The notes below the pieces were generated by a model, which was not told the origin of the DNA, searched no databases, and was given only the letters and a program-made list of their open reading frames with translations. Shown in pieces: positions 52,892 through 61,205 of a stretch of DNA of 64,000 nucleotides. This DNA comes from Fodinibius salicampi (GTDB lineage: Bacteria; Bacteroidota; Rhodothermia; Balneolales; Balneolaceae), in NCBI RefSeq assembly GCF_039545095.1, contig NZ_BAABRS010000005.1, forward strand, positions 62,001-126,000. Reading direction: 5' to 3'. How positions within the stretch are numbered: position 1 is the stretch's first letter; each line of letters opens with the position of its first letter. The translations under genes and the position numbers were made by a program.

Positions 52892-53989
52892 CTACTTATC
52901 AATAAATGGTGGCTGTTCAACAATGGCTTTCGCCTTTTTGTTTCGAATTTTTATGAATATAGTTTCATCTTGTTCAGCAAATTCTTTTTTCACGTAGCCC
53001 ATCCCAATATTTTTATTCAGAGTAATGGAACGTGTTCCGCTTGTTACAAACCCAATCTCATTATCGTCTTCATCCAGAATATCATAACCGGAGCGCGGGA
53101 TTGACCGTTGATCTTCAATTGTAAAGCCAACCAGTTTGCGTTTGAGCCCTTTTTCTTTCTTCTTTTTGAGCGCTGACCGTCCAATAAAATCCCCCTTTTC
53201 GAGCTTCGTGAGCCATCCCATACGCGCTTCAAGGGGATGCGTATCTTTTGTAATATCGTTTCCATAGAGGGCAAATCCCATTTCAAGCCGCAAGGTGTCA
53301 CGCGCGCCAAGTCCGCAGGGTTCTATTCCAAATTCTTTACCCGCATCCAAAATGGCGGTCCATATACTCTCTGCATCCGCCTCATTCTTATCAAAATATA
53401 ATTCAAATCCTTTTTCCCCGGTATAGCCGGTGGCAGAAAAAATGATATTTTCGAAACCGGCCAGTGCCCCCTTTTCAAAGGTATAAAACTTAATGTTAGA
53501 AAGGTTAATACCTGTAAGCTTTTGTAAGACATCTACCGATTTCGGTCCCTGCACCGCAAGCAAACATATCTCATCGGATTTATTTTCTACTCTGGCATCA
53601 AATTCATTATTGTCGGTAACCCATGTATAATCCTTCTCAATATTAGAAGCATTAACAACCAACATGTATTTCTTTTCATCCAGCATATATACCAGTAAAT
53701 CATCAACTATTCCACCATTTTCATAACACATGGCCGTATATTGGGCATTCCCCGGGCTTAACTTAGAGGCATCGTTGATTGTAATATGCTGAATCAAATC
53801 CAGTGCATGCGCTCCTTTAATTAAAAATTCTCCCATATGGGAGACATCAAACATTCCCACCGAATTCCTGACCACATTGTGCTCCTTGCGGATACTGTCA
53901 TACTGGACGGGCATCTCAAATCCACCAAAATCAATTAGTTTTGCCCCAGCTTGTTTATGGTGATTGTAAAAAGGAGTTCGTTTCAACAT
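52892..53989 (-). CDS. gcvT: Glycine cleavage system T protein (aminomethyltransferase)
   Basis: A 365-residue folate-binding enzyme that moves the methylene group from the H-protein lipoyl arm to tetrahydrofolate, releasing ammonia. Motifs: MFDVSHMGEFLIKG, QYTAMCYENGGIVDDLLVYML (with the catalytic Asp), LLAVQGPKSVDVLQKLTG, SATGYTGEKGFELYF, and CGLGARDTLRLEMGFALYGND, with the C-terminal GFVTSGTRSITLNKNIGMGYV. Normal length. First gene of the gcvT-comB-ftsK-lolA run; gcvH and gcvP are not in the window. Confidence 0.97.
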   Translation of the reverse strand: MLKRTPFYNHHKQAGAKLIDFGGFEMPVQYDSIRKEHNVVRNSVGMFDVSHMGEFLIKGAHALDLIQHITINDASKLSPGNAQYTAMCYENGGIVDDLLVYMLDEKKYMLVVNASNIEKDYTWVTDNNEFDARVENKSDEICLLAVQGPKSVDVLQKLTGINLSNIKFYTFEKGALAGFENIIFSATGYTGEKGFELYFDKNEADAESIWTAILDAGKEFGIEPCGLGARDTLRLEMGFALYGNDITKDTHPLEARMGWLTKLEKGDFIGRSALKKKKEKGLKRKLVGFTIEDQRSIPRSGYDILDEDDNEIGFVTSGTRSITLNKNIGMGYVKKEFAEQDETIFIKIRNKKAKAIVEQPPFIDK

Positions 53990-54256
53990 AATCAGTCCCC
54001 TTGCAATTCTTTACTGTTTTATAACTTCATTATCGCTTACTGCTGGATGACAGTAGCTGAATATGATCCTTTAAAAATAAAATTCTAACACATTTAAAGT
54101 GCGTCTAATGCTTATCAAACACGGTGGCCTAAAATACATATTTCTCTTTAGAATGAAGAATGATTTCTTTAGCTAATAAGCGTTTAGCATCTGGTATTAA
54201 ATTCTTATCTTTATAAACTGCAATATTTTGCTTAAACCGAATATTATACAAATAGC

Positions 54257-55408
54257 ATGGCGATCAACAAACAACAAGTACGTACCGCACTTACCCACGT
54301 ACTGCATCCCGAAATGAACAAAGATCTGGTAACCCTCGATATGGTAGAGGACCTGGTTGTACAGGACTCGTTTATTACCTTTACCATCGATTTACCGGAA
54401 AAAAATACGGAACTGGAGCATCGCCTTAAAGAAAAGTGCAAAGAAGCGATTCACAAGTATGTGGATCAAGATGCCGTACTTGATATCAATACGGCTGTTA
54501 ACATCTCTAAGTTTCGTAATAACGAGGATAAAGGAGAATTCCCAGGTCAGGGTCATCGCCAACAGAAAAACAAACAAGAAGAGGATGAGGAGATCCTTTC
54601 CGGAGTAAAAAATATTATCGCGGTAGCTTCCGGCAAGGGCGGCGTGGGAAAATCTACCGTTGCCGTTAATCTGGCTTGCGGACTTGCCCGTACCGGTGCA
54701 AAAGTAGGGCTATTGGATACCGATATATACGGCCCTAGCATTCCAACCATGCTGGATACCCATGAACGTCCGAATATTACGACCGATAAAAAATTAATCC
54801 CAATGCAAAAGTACGGCATTCGCTTTCTCTCAATGGGACTGTTGGTTGATCCGGACCAGGCGATGATCTGGCGGGGCCCCATGGTTACCAGCGCCGTAAA
54901 ACAGTTTATGCAGGAAGTTGAATGGGGGGAGCTCGATTACCTGGTACTTGATCTGCCTCCCGGAACGGGTGATATTCAGCTCACGCTGGTTCAAACAGTT
55001 CCCCTAACAGGCGCGGTTATTGTATCGACTCCTCAAGATGTAGCCTTGGATGATGCGCGCAAAGGTGTGGCTATGTTCAAGAAGGTTAATGTGCCTGTAC
55101 TTGGAATGGTTGAAAATATGGCTTATTTCATTCCGGATGATATGCCCGATAAAAAATATTACATATTTGGAAAGCATGGGGCCCGAAACCTTGCAGACAA
55201 AATAGGTACAAACTTTCTTGGAGAAATTCCGCTGGAACAAAAAGTGCGTGAAAGCGGTGATGAAGGAAAACCTATCGTCCTGGGCGATATGGATACCAAA
55301 TCCGCACAGGCATTTGTAGAGCTCTCCAATAATGTCATTCAACAGCTGGCTATTCGCAATCAACAGGAAGCTCCAACAGAAAAAATCGATATAAAAATCA
55401 AGCCATAG
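54257..55408 (+). CDS. mrp: Mrp/NBP35-type iron-sulfur carrier ATPase
   Basis: A 383-residue protein with an N-terminal MIP18/DUF59 domain (about 1-90) and a P-loop ATPase of the ApbC/Mrp family (deviant Walker A ASGKGGVGKSTVAVNLA, about residues 125-141; LDTDIYGPSIPTML; DLPPGTGDIQLTL). It holds and transfers Fe-S clusters. The CxxC pair that binds the cluster in many homologues, before EIFG, is absent: the equivalent stretch reads FIPDDMPDKKYYIFG. That is a known pattern in Bacteroidota-type Mrp proteins and suggests a different cluster-holding mode. Divergent from gcvT; single gene. Confidence 0.94.
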   Translation: MAINKQQVRTALTHVLHPEMNKDLVTLDMVEDLVVQDSFITFTIDLPEKNTELEHRLKEKCKEAIHKYVDQDAVLDINTAVNISKFRNNEDKGEFPGQGHRQQKNKQEEDEEILSGVKNIIAVASGKGGVGKSTVAVNLACGLARTGAKVGLLDTDIYGPSIPTMLDTHERPNITTDKKLIPMQKYGIRFLSMGLLVDPDQAMIWRGPMVTSAVKQFMQEVEWGELDYLVLDLPPGTGDIQLTLVQTVPLTGAVIVSTPQDVALDDARKGVAMFKKVNVPVLGMVENMAYFIPDDMPDKKYYIFGKHGARNLADKIGTNFLGEIPLEQKVRESGDEGKPIVLGDMDTKSAQAFVELSNNVIQQLAIRNQQEAPTEKIDIKIKP

Positions 55409-55501
55409 CCGAACTTATTGATTAATTAGTTAAGCAAATTTTCATCAATGGGAGCATTCAGGGGACAATTATCTTGAATTAGTGCTTCCTAATATGTTAT
55501 T

Positions 55502-56428
55502 CTAAGAGCGTTGGCTTAATCCCAATAAAAAATGCCAGATGGTAAGTGCCGCCAATTTGGCCGTTTGGCTATCCCGATCGTATCGGGGATTGAATTCCGA
55601 CAGATCAAAGGAGGTCACCTGTTCATTTCTCCCCGCAAGATAAGCTGCAGTCAACCACAAGTCGGCAGCTATCCCATTGGCACATGGAGCACTCACTCCC
55701 GGGGCTTGTGATTGGTCAACCACATCCATATCAAAAGTAACCATCAGGCGCTCACTTTCATGCCGATGAAAGAAACCCGATATCGATGTTATATTCGTTT
55801 CATCCCGAAACAGGTAATCTCCTCCATGCTCATCTATGAACTTGAGGTGGGAGCGAGCCACAGAGTAGGGCTGTAATCCTGCTACCAAATAGGTTTCAAC
55901 AGATGTTTCATGCTCCAGGGCCTGACGAAAAGGAGAACCTGAATGAGCTTTTCCATTATTCAACGGACGTACATCCGTATGCGCATCCAGATTAAAAATA
56001 GAGGTTTTTAAATTAGCCTCTGCATATCCTGAAAAATGACCGTAGGCTGTTTCATGGCCTCCTCCCAGGATAATGGGGATCACACCCTGTTCGAGGTAAC
56101 CGGCGACTATATTTCCCAATTTCTGCTGATCCTCCTCTAAATTACCAGAAGTTTTCAGATCCCCAACATCAGTTGTATGCTCAATCAAGTCAATAAAAAG
56201 GGTTGTTTCTTCGGCATCAGGGGTCATTTTATACAATTCTTGACGTATTTTGTCAGGGGCCTCAGATGCTCCCTCCCGGCCCCCATTCCGTCGGACTCCC
56301 TCATCTGAGGGGAAACCTATCAATACAACTTTTGTTTTTTGAGGCTTGTTTTGCAACCAATAACCTACACGGGGATCATCTTTTTCGGTTTTGGGCATTT
56401 CTATTGAAGATGGTATTAAATCAGACAC
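55502..56428 (-). CDS. hutG: Formimidoylglutamase
   Basis: A 308-residue member of the arginase/agmatinase superfamily that hydrolyses N-formimidoyl-glutamate to glutamate and formamide, the last step of histidine breakdown. Manganese motifs are intact: LGGGHETAYGHFSGY, IFNLDAHTDVRPL (DAHTD), and VTFDMDVVDQSQAPGVSAP. The GGREGASEAPDKIRQELY block near residue 50 is typical of HutG-like proteins. It is convergent with mrp. The hut genes hutH and hutI are 5 kb away at the right end of the window, so the pathway is split in this genome. It sits 92 bases downstream of the creatininase-family gene on the same strand and may share its transcript. Confidence 0.92.
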   Translation of the reverse strand: MSDLIPSSIEMPKTEKDDPRVGYWLQNKPQKTKVVLIGFPSDEGVRRNGGREGASEAPDKIRQELYKMTPDAEETTLFIDLIEHTTDVGDLKTSGNLEEDQQKLGNIVAGYLEQGVIPIILGGGHETAYGHFSGYAEANLKTSIFNLDAHTDVRPLNNGKAHSGSPFRQALEHETSVETYLVAGLQPYSVARSHLKFIDEHGGDYLFRDETNITSISGFFHRHESERLMVTFDMDVVDQSQAPGVSAPCANGIAADLWLTAAYLAGRNEQVTSFDLSEFNPRYDRDSQTAKLAALTIWHFLLGLSQRS

Positions 56429-56520
56429 TTCTTTAATATTAATATTTGAAAAAAAATAGGTCGTTAAATTACAGCCACTACACCATTATCCCATCTGAAT
56501 AAACAGATGCTTTTTGTAAT

Positions 56521-57390
56521 CTATTTCTCTCGAACATGATCAAAATATTCTTGTTGTACGACCGGCGTTGTTTTATCATTCTTAACATTTTTCAGAGCCT
56601 CTACCAATGAATCTACACGATAGTCAAACATCACTTTACCCAATTCGGCACTTGCGACCTCTGCCTTACCCGCATAATGATTGGGAAAACGGGCGTACCA
56701 CCAAATACCTGTATATAAGGATTCCATGAGATCCAGCCTTGCCTGATCTTCTCCGGATTCCTTGGGTGCCTCCTCCAGCTTCACCAAATCGGGCCTTAGG
56801 TGAAGTAATAGCGAGGTTTCTCCCTCACCGCCATGCATATCCTCGGATGGATCAGATTTCCTCAACTGATTGACCTTTTCCGTATGTTCGGAATCGGGTT
56901 CGGTGCTATAAAGATAAGTCACATAATCCTTCTCTTCCTCAAGCTGAGACTGTACAAAATAGGGTAATAGGTAGTTATTTCCTCCATGTCCATTCACCAG
57001 TACAATTTTCTTAAATCCATTTCGGGCAATTTCTTCAACCGTTTCTTTAAGAATGTCCCATACCAATTCAGAAGGTAAAGAAAAGGTACCTCCAAGGTGT
57101 TTTGCCTCATATATCTGTCCAAAATAGAATTCCGGAAAAACAACAGCGTATTCTTTTTTAGCTGCTTCCAACGCTAAACTACGGGCAACAATCAGATCAG
57201 AACCCATTGGAGCCTGAAGTCCGTGTTTTTCCAGTATACCCAAAGGTAGAATACAAGTAGAATCTGATTCAGCTACGGCTTCATCCCAATCAGAGGCCGT
57301 TAACTCTTCCCATTTTGGTGTCAATTCCTGGGCAGGCAGTAATGCAGGCAGTGCCACGCACATAATTACTAGTAAAATAACATTTTTCAT
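56521..57390 (-). CDS. Creatininase-family amidohydrolase, exported
   Basis: The mature enzyme has creatininase-family motifs: SDSTCILPLGILEKHGLQAPMGSDL (ligand Glu and His), FSLPSELVWDILKE and LVNGHGGNNYLLPYF plus MHGGEGETSLLL. These proteins hydrolyse cyclic or formamide substrates with two metal ions. The chosen start is the ATG at 57388-57390, because MKNVILLVIMCVALPALLPAQ is a clear signal peptide; in-frame ATGs further upstream, up to 57450, would add 20 residues before it. Export is unusual for this family, which is mostly cytoplasmic. It lies just upstream of hutG on the same strand. Creatinine, N-formyl or deformylase substrates are equally possible. Confidence 0.85.
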   Translation of the reverse strand: MKNVILLVIMCVALPALLPAQELTPKWEELTASDWDEAVAESDSTCILPLGILEKHGLQAPMGSDLIVARSLALEAAKKEYAVVFPEFYFGQIYEAKHLGGTFSLPSELVWDILKETVEEIARNGFKKIVLVNGHGGNNYLLPYFVQSQLEEEKDYVTYLYSTEPDSEHTEKVNQLRKSDPSEDMHGGEGETSLLLHLRPDLVKLEEAPKESGEDQARLDLMESLYTGIWWYARFPNHYAGKAEVASAELGKVMFDYRVDSLVEALKNVKNDKTTPVVQQEYFDHVREK

Positions 57391-57692
57391 AATCCCGTCT
57401 TTTAATTTTTTGATAACATTATGCAATCCATCCATAGATTTAACCATCAAGTATCATAACACTATTTTAAAACGGTAGCAAACGCTAACACCTTTATTGC
57501 GAACGTATTGCAGTAATATATTATAGCTTTGATACCATATGCCCAAAAGTCCCAAGAGTCTTATGCAGCCCATCCTTTTTATTCAGATATAAATCAATTT
57601 TACTTTCTTTAAAACTACTTATATGTTAGAAGAGAATTTTCTAAGTGATACTCAAATTGAAGTAACACAAACTTTTCCATGACTTTTTTCTG

Positions 57693-57763
57693 CTCCATGT
57701 ACATGTGTTGTTGTATTACGGACCCAATGATGTCCGAACGACATTCATGCACCTGTATGGGAG
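57693..57763 (+). ncRNA. Candidate structured RNA upstream of sfnG
   Basis: A rod-like hairpin: CTCCATGTACATGTG (57693-57707) pairs with CACCTGTATGGGAG (57750-57763), with one bulged A, two G-U pairs and one mismatch. Inside it is a second hairpin CGGAC (57719-57723) / GTCCG (57732-57736) with loop CCAATGAT and a GTTGT/ACGAC helix. It is followed 44 bases later by a perfect intrinsic terminator. It does not match, by eye, SAM, TPP, cobalamin, glycine, tmRNA or 4.5S motifs. A small RNA (6S-like rod) or a leader/riboswitch of sfnG are the two readings. Confidence 0.5.
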
Positions 57764-57806
57764 CGAAGGCCACATGACTTTTTAATCTCTTCAAAGAAAG
57801 AAGTTA

Positions 57807-57846
57807 AAAGCCCACTCACCCGACAGGTGAGTGGGCTTTTTTATTT
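57807..57846 (+). terminator. Strong terminator between the RNA candidate and sfnG
   Basis: AGCCCACTCACC (57811-57822) and GGTGAGTGGGCT (57828-57839) form a perfect 12-base stem with loop CGACA, followed by TTTTT. It lies 72 bases before the sfnG start, so it ends a transcript that begins within the divergent gap. Confidence 0.93.
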
Positions 57847-57917
57847 GCCCTATTCTACATCTTTCTCAAAACCAACTATTTATAATAAAAACATACAACA
57901 AATAACAAACTAAGACG

Positions 57918-59003
57918 ATGGATACACAATTTGCATACTGGGTTCCAAATGTAAGCGGTGGACTCGTAATCACCGACTGGCCCATGAACACTGACTGGAG
58001 TTACGAATACAATAAAGAATTAGCCCAAACAGCCGAAAAAGTAGGCTTTGACTATGCGCTTGCCCAGGCCCGTTTTTTCGGAAGTTATAATGCTGAGAAA
58101 CAGCTCGAAGCGCTCAGTATTGCCAATGCCCTGGCCGCTAATACCGAAAAGCTACGCCTCATCGGGGCCGTACATCCCGGGCAGTGGAATCCTGGTCCCA
58201 TTGCCAACTTTGTAGCTACAGCTGATCGCATCAGCAACGGGCGGTTTCACTTGAATGTGGTAAGTGGCTGGTTTAAGGATGAGTTTACCAGATTCGGCGA
58301 ACCTTGGCTGGCACATGATGAACGATATGACCGGAGCGAAGAATTTATTCAAGTGTTAAAAGGATTATGGACTGAAGATACGTTTTCATTCGACGGACGT
58401 TTTTACCAGATTGATGAAGCACCGCTGCAACCCAAGCCCGTTACTCCTCCTGCGATCTTCCAGGGCGGAAACTCTCCGCGAGCTCTAAAAATGGCGGCAA
58501 GGGTTTCTGACTGGCTGTTTTTAAATGGAGGAAGCCTTGAAAAGATCCAAGGCCAAATTGAACAGGTTAATAGATATGCCGAAGAATTTGGTACTGAGCC
58601 CCCTAAAATCGGCGTTAATTCCTTTGTTATTGCTCGCGATACGGAAGCCGAAGCCAAGCAAGAACTGGAGAATATTATTGAAAATGCCACTGAGGAAGCC
58701 GTTGAAGGCTTCAAAGAACAAGTAAAACAGGCCGGACAATCAGCACCAGAAGGCGAAGGAATGTGGGCCGATTCCGACTTCAATGATCTGGTTCAATATA
58801 ACGACGGGTTCAAAACCGGTTTAATTGGTACCAAAGAGCAAATTGTCGAACGTATTCGACAGCTCGATGCTATTGGAGTCGACCTTGTACTTACCGGATT
58901 TCTCCATTTTACCGATGAGCTGCCTCATTTCGGTAATGAAATCATTCCGGCTGTAAAAAAAGCCAAGCCGCTTGAACAGTCCGAAGTTCTGGTTGCGAAA
59001 TAG
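57918..59003 (+). CDS. sfnG: Flavin-dependent dimethylsulfone monooxygenase-like enzyme
   Basis: A 361-residue member of the bacterial luciferase-like (LLM) flavin monooxygenases. The N-terminus FAYWVPNVSGGLVITDWPM matches SfnG, which oxidises dimethylsulfone to methanesulfinate with FMNH2. Other family blocks: LAQARFFGSYNAEKQLEALS, HPGQWNPGPIANFVATADR, GRFHLNVVSGWFKDEFTRFGEP and GGNSPRALKMAARVSDWLFLNGG. It uses reduced flavin delivered by a reductase, and two reductase genes follow in the same orientation. An alkanesulfonate monooxygenase (SsuD) is the alternative. A terminator-like hairpin follows its stop, so expression of the next genes may be partly separate. Confidence 0.88.
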   Translation: MDTQFAYWVPNVSGGLVITDWPMNTDWSYEYNKELAQTAEKVGFDYALAQARFFGSYNAEKQLEALSIANALAANTEKLRLIGAVHPGQWNPGPIANFVATADRISNGRFHLNVVSGWFKDEFTRFGEPWLAHDERYDRSEEFIQVLKGLWTEDTFSFDGRFYQIDEAPLQPKPVTPPAIFQGGNSPRALKMAARVSDWLFLNGGSLEKIQGQIEQVNRYAEEFGTEPPKIGVNSFVIARDTEAEAKQELENIIENATEEAVEGFKEQVKQAGQSAPEGEGMWADSDFNDLVQYNDGFKTGLIGTKEQIVERIRQLDAIGVDLVLTGFLHFTDELPHFGNEIIPAVKKAKPLEQSEVLVAK

Positions 59004-59014
59004 TAATAATCCGT

Positions 59015-59043
59015 ACCGGGGTGCTTAAAACCCCGGTTTTAAA
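59015..59043 (+). terminator. Terminator-like hairpin between sfnG and the FMN reductase gene
   Basis: ACCGGGGT and ACCCCGGT (8 bases) enclose GCTTAAA and are followed by TTTTAAA. It lies 12 bases after the sfnG stop and 29 bases before the next start. It would lower read-through from sfnG into the reductases, or serve as a stability element. Confidence 0.6.
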
Positions 59044-59071
59044 TCACAATTCGAAATAACATGTACATGTT

Positions 59072-59662
59072 ATGAGTGATCTTTTAGGCATAGTAGGTAG
59101 CGTATCAACTCCCTCAAAGACAAGAGCTGCAATCGAAATATCATTACAGGCAGCCGAGAATGAGTTCGATGTTAATACAGAAATCCTTCATCTGGCCGAA
59201 TATGATTTGGATATCGCTGACGGACGTAAGCTGGATGAATATACCGGAGATACGGCAGATGCACTTAATCTCATTATTAACAGCAGCGCCTTTCTCATTG
59301 GTACACCCGTCTACCGGGGAAGTTACTCAGGCGCACTTAAAAATTTATTTGACCTGATTCCCAGAGGACAATGGCAATCAGATGAAGCCCCTTTGGAAGA
59401 TCGTCCTATTGGACTGATTGCCACAGGTGCTACCGACCATCACTACTTATCGATTAGTCATGAGCTGGAACCCATTGCCTCATTTTTTGGTTCTCATCAG
59501 GTAGGAAGTGGGGTTTATGTCAATAGTTCCCAGTTTGATGATCATCAGGTAACCGATAAAGAGATAATTGCCAGACTCGAAACATTAGGCAAGGCTACTA
59601 TTGAACTATCCAAGGCTGTAGATAATGCCCAATACTTATCACAGCTCGGTCCTCAATTCTAA
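59072..59662 (+). CDS. NAD(P)H-dependent FMN reductase (SsuE/MsuE type)
   Basis: A 196-residue flavodoxin-like reductase with LGIVGSVSTPSKTRAAIEIS at the N-terminus (phosphate loop) and GTPVYRGSYSGALKNLFDLI, the signature of the SsuE/MsuE group, followed by LIATGATDHHYLSISHELEPI. It reduces FMN with NAD(P)H for the monooxygenase encoded upstream. The start ATG at 59072 fits, preceded by a short leader. It supports the SfnG call because these monooxygenases depend on a partner reductase. Confidence 0.87.
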   Translation: MSDLLGIVGSVSTPSKTRAAIEISLQAAENEFDVNTEILHLAEYDLDIADGRKLDEYTGDTADALNLIINSSAFLIGTPVYRGSYSGALKNLFDLIPRGQWQSDEAPLEDRPIGLIATGATDHHYLSISHELEPIASFFGSHQVGSGVYVNSSQFDDHQVTDKEIIARLETLGKATIELSKAVDNAQYLSQLGPQF

Positions 59663-59693
59663 CTTTTATTTCTAATAAAATCTTCTAACTCTT

Positions 59694-60236
59694 ATGGGAG
59701 CTTCAAACCCAAAAAAGGAACAGGCTAGATCTCTTAAAAAGGCAATGCGGCAACTCCCTTTCCCGGTGGCAATTGCTACTGCCGCTGTAGGAAAAGAAAA
59801 ACGAGGCATCACTATCGGATCTTTTACCAGTCTATCACTTGATCCCCCGCTCATCTCGTTTAACATTGACCGAGAGGCCCAGATATATTCTCTTATCACC
59901 CGTGCCACTCACTTTGCCATTCATTTGCCACAGCCAAAGCAAGCGAAGCTGTGCGATCATTTTTCTACTTCGGGGTTAAGTAGTAATGAACAGTTTGAAA
60001 ATATTAGTTACCAGCGTAATTCTTACGGAACTCCGGTCATAAAAGAGGTTCCAACCGTTATACAATGCCGCGCCTACGATCAAATATCAGCGGGAGACCA
60101 TATTATTATCATTGGTGAAGTGGCAGAAATCGAACAGAAAAATAACAATCCAAGTATTTTATATTATGATCGTTCTTATCGGGAAATAGGAGCCATTGCA
60201 CCTAAGGAGGAGCCAAATATTAAACGTGTCGGATAA
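59694..60236 (+). CDS. Flavin reductase-like domain protein
   Basis: A 180-residue protein of the flavin reductase (DIM6/NTAB, HpaC-like) family: AMRQLPFPVAIATAAVGKEKRGITIGSF, TSLSLDPPLISFNIDR, SLITRATHFAIHLP and DHIIIIGEVAEIEQ. It is the third gene in the sulfone/flavin run, 31 bases after the FMN reductase, and would add reducing capacity for the same monooxygenase or for one encoded elsewhere. The first 15 residues are basic and not conserved-looking. Converges on the small protein gene at 60267. Confidence 0.88.
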   Translation: MGASNPKKEQARSLKKAMRQLPFPVAIATAAVGKEKRGITIGSFTSLSLDPPLISFNIDREAQIYSLITRATHFAIHLPQPKQAKLCDHFSTSGLSSNEQFENISYQRNSYGTPVIKEVPTVIQCRAYDQISAGDHIIIIGEVAEIEQKNNNPSILYYDRSYREIGAIAPKEEPNIKRVG

Positions 60237-60266
60237 TAATGGAGCTTAATTCATCGCTCCGTCTTG

Positions 60267-60581
60267 TCACTCCTGCGCTGCATCTCGACTTACAATCTCG
60301 TTATTTTCGTTGATAAATCCTTCAAAACGTGACAATTGGATCAATGTTGTTGAAATTAGTTGATCTAAATTCATGGATGAGGACTTTAACCATCTGTGGG
60401 TTGCCTCATCCTCCGGATACTTCTCAATACATTGTTCGGTATATTCAGTAAAATTCCTAACGAGTTGCAGAATCTCCATTAACTTGGAAGGACACTCACA
60501 TTCAATCATATCCGCGTGTTTATTGAGCTCTTCTATTGCTTCCTCGCTTATTTGATTGCCGTCTTGTACCGTTATATTCAT
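60267..60581 (-). CDS. Small protein of unknown function downstream of a nucleotide cyclase
   Basis: A 104-residue cytoplasmic protein with no signal or membrane helix. It looks all-helical: EEAIEELNKHADMIECECPS, LMEILQLVRNFTEYTEQCIE and LDQLISTTLIQLSRFEGFI. The ECECPSKLMEILQ segment contains two cysteines close together. I do not recognise the family. It starts 14 bases after the stop of the class III cyclase on the same strand, so it is very likely co-transcribed with it and with hutHI. A regulatory role for the cyclase is a guess. Confidence 0.75.
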   Translation of the reverse strand: MNITVQDGNQISEEAIEELNKHADMIECECPSKLMEILQLVRNFTEYTEQCIEKYPEDEATHRWLKSSSMNLDQLISTTLIQLSRFEGFINENNEIVSRDAAQE

Positions 60582-60595
60582 TTCTAAACTAAAAT

Positions 60596-61195
60596 TTATT
60601 CCTTTTTTAAATTCATAGGAAGCAACCAGTAGGTTACCATTTCCTTCTTTTTACCCCGTAGTTGTTGTGCTGGCATCTTTTGGAAAACAAATTCCTCCTT
60701 TAACAGATGATAGCTCTGCTCAGACAACAAAATATCCACCGAAAAATACTTAGTCAATTCCTCTATACGAGAAGTGGTATTGACTACATCCCCCAAGACT
60801 GTCTCCTGTTTAATTTGACTTGTTTCAATCTTTCCATATGCAACCGTTCCGGTATGGATGCCAATCCCTGTTGCAACTACACTTTCCACCTCATAATATC
60901 GTTTATTATTAATGCTCTGCAATGCGTCACGCATATTTAGAGCAGCACGACAAGCAGATTCTGTATGATTTTCCAAGCTATCCGAAATTCCAAAATGAGC
61001 CATAAATCCGTCTCCCGTAAAACGATCAACCCTCCCTCCTACATTCTCCACTTCTTTTCCGAGCTCCGCTAATACCGTATTAGCAAATTTAACAGCTTTA
61101 AGGGGATCCTCAGAGTCCAATAAGCTGGTAAAGTTACGAATATCACAAAATAAGATAGTCGCTATCTCCTTTTCTGCCTGATAAGCGTTATCCAT
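60596..61195 (-). CDS. Class III adenylate/guanylate cyclase domain protein
   Basis: A 199-residue protein that is almost only a catalytic cyclase domain. Metal-binding aspartates are in ILFCDIRNFTSL (first) and RFTGDGFMAHFG (second). The transition-state residues are in VLGDVVNTTSRIEEL, with the conserved Asn and Arg present and Thr at the purine-selecting position, as in adenylate cyclases. The usual purine-selecting Lys is replaced by Arg (GGRVDRFTGDG), so cAMP is likely but specificity is uncertain. There is no sensor or membrane domain. It starts 10 bases after hutI on the same strand, placing it in the hut operon. Confidence 0.9.
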   Translation of the reverse strand: MDNAYQAEKEIATILFCDIRNFTSLLDSEDPLKAVKFANTVLAELGKEVENVGGRVDRFTGDGFMAHFGISDSLENHTESACRAALNMRDALQSINNKRYYEVESVVATGIGIHTGTVAYGKIETSQIKQETVLGDVVNTTSRIEELTKYFSVDILLSEQSYHLLKEEFVFQKMPAQQLRGKKKEMVTYWLLPMNLKKE

Positions 61196-61205
61196 GAATC
61201 GATGA

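Larger units (their letters stand above)
57391..57917. other. Divergent region between the creatininase and sfnG genes
   Basis: A 527-base gap that would need no terminator if only two divergent promoters lay in it, yet it holds a strong one. A candidate promoter TTGCGA-16-TATTAT (plus strand) lies at about 57497-57524 and is followed by about 290 bases of RNA up to the terminator at 57807-57846. A short open frame (57623-57682, MLEENFLSDTQIEVTQTFP) without a clear ribosome site lies inside. A long hairpin at 57693-57763 is the most structured part. Confidence 0.6.
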
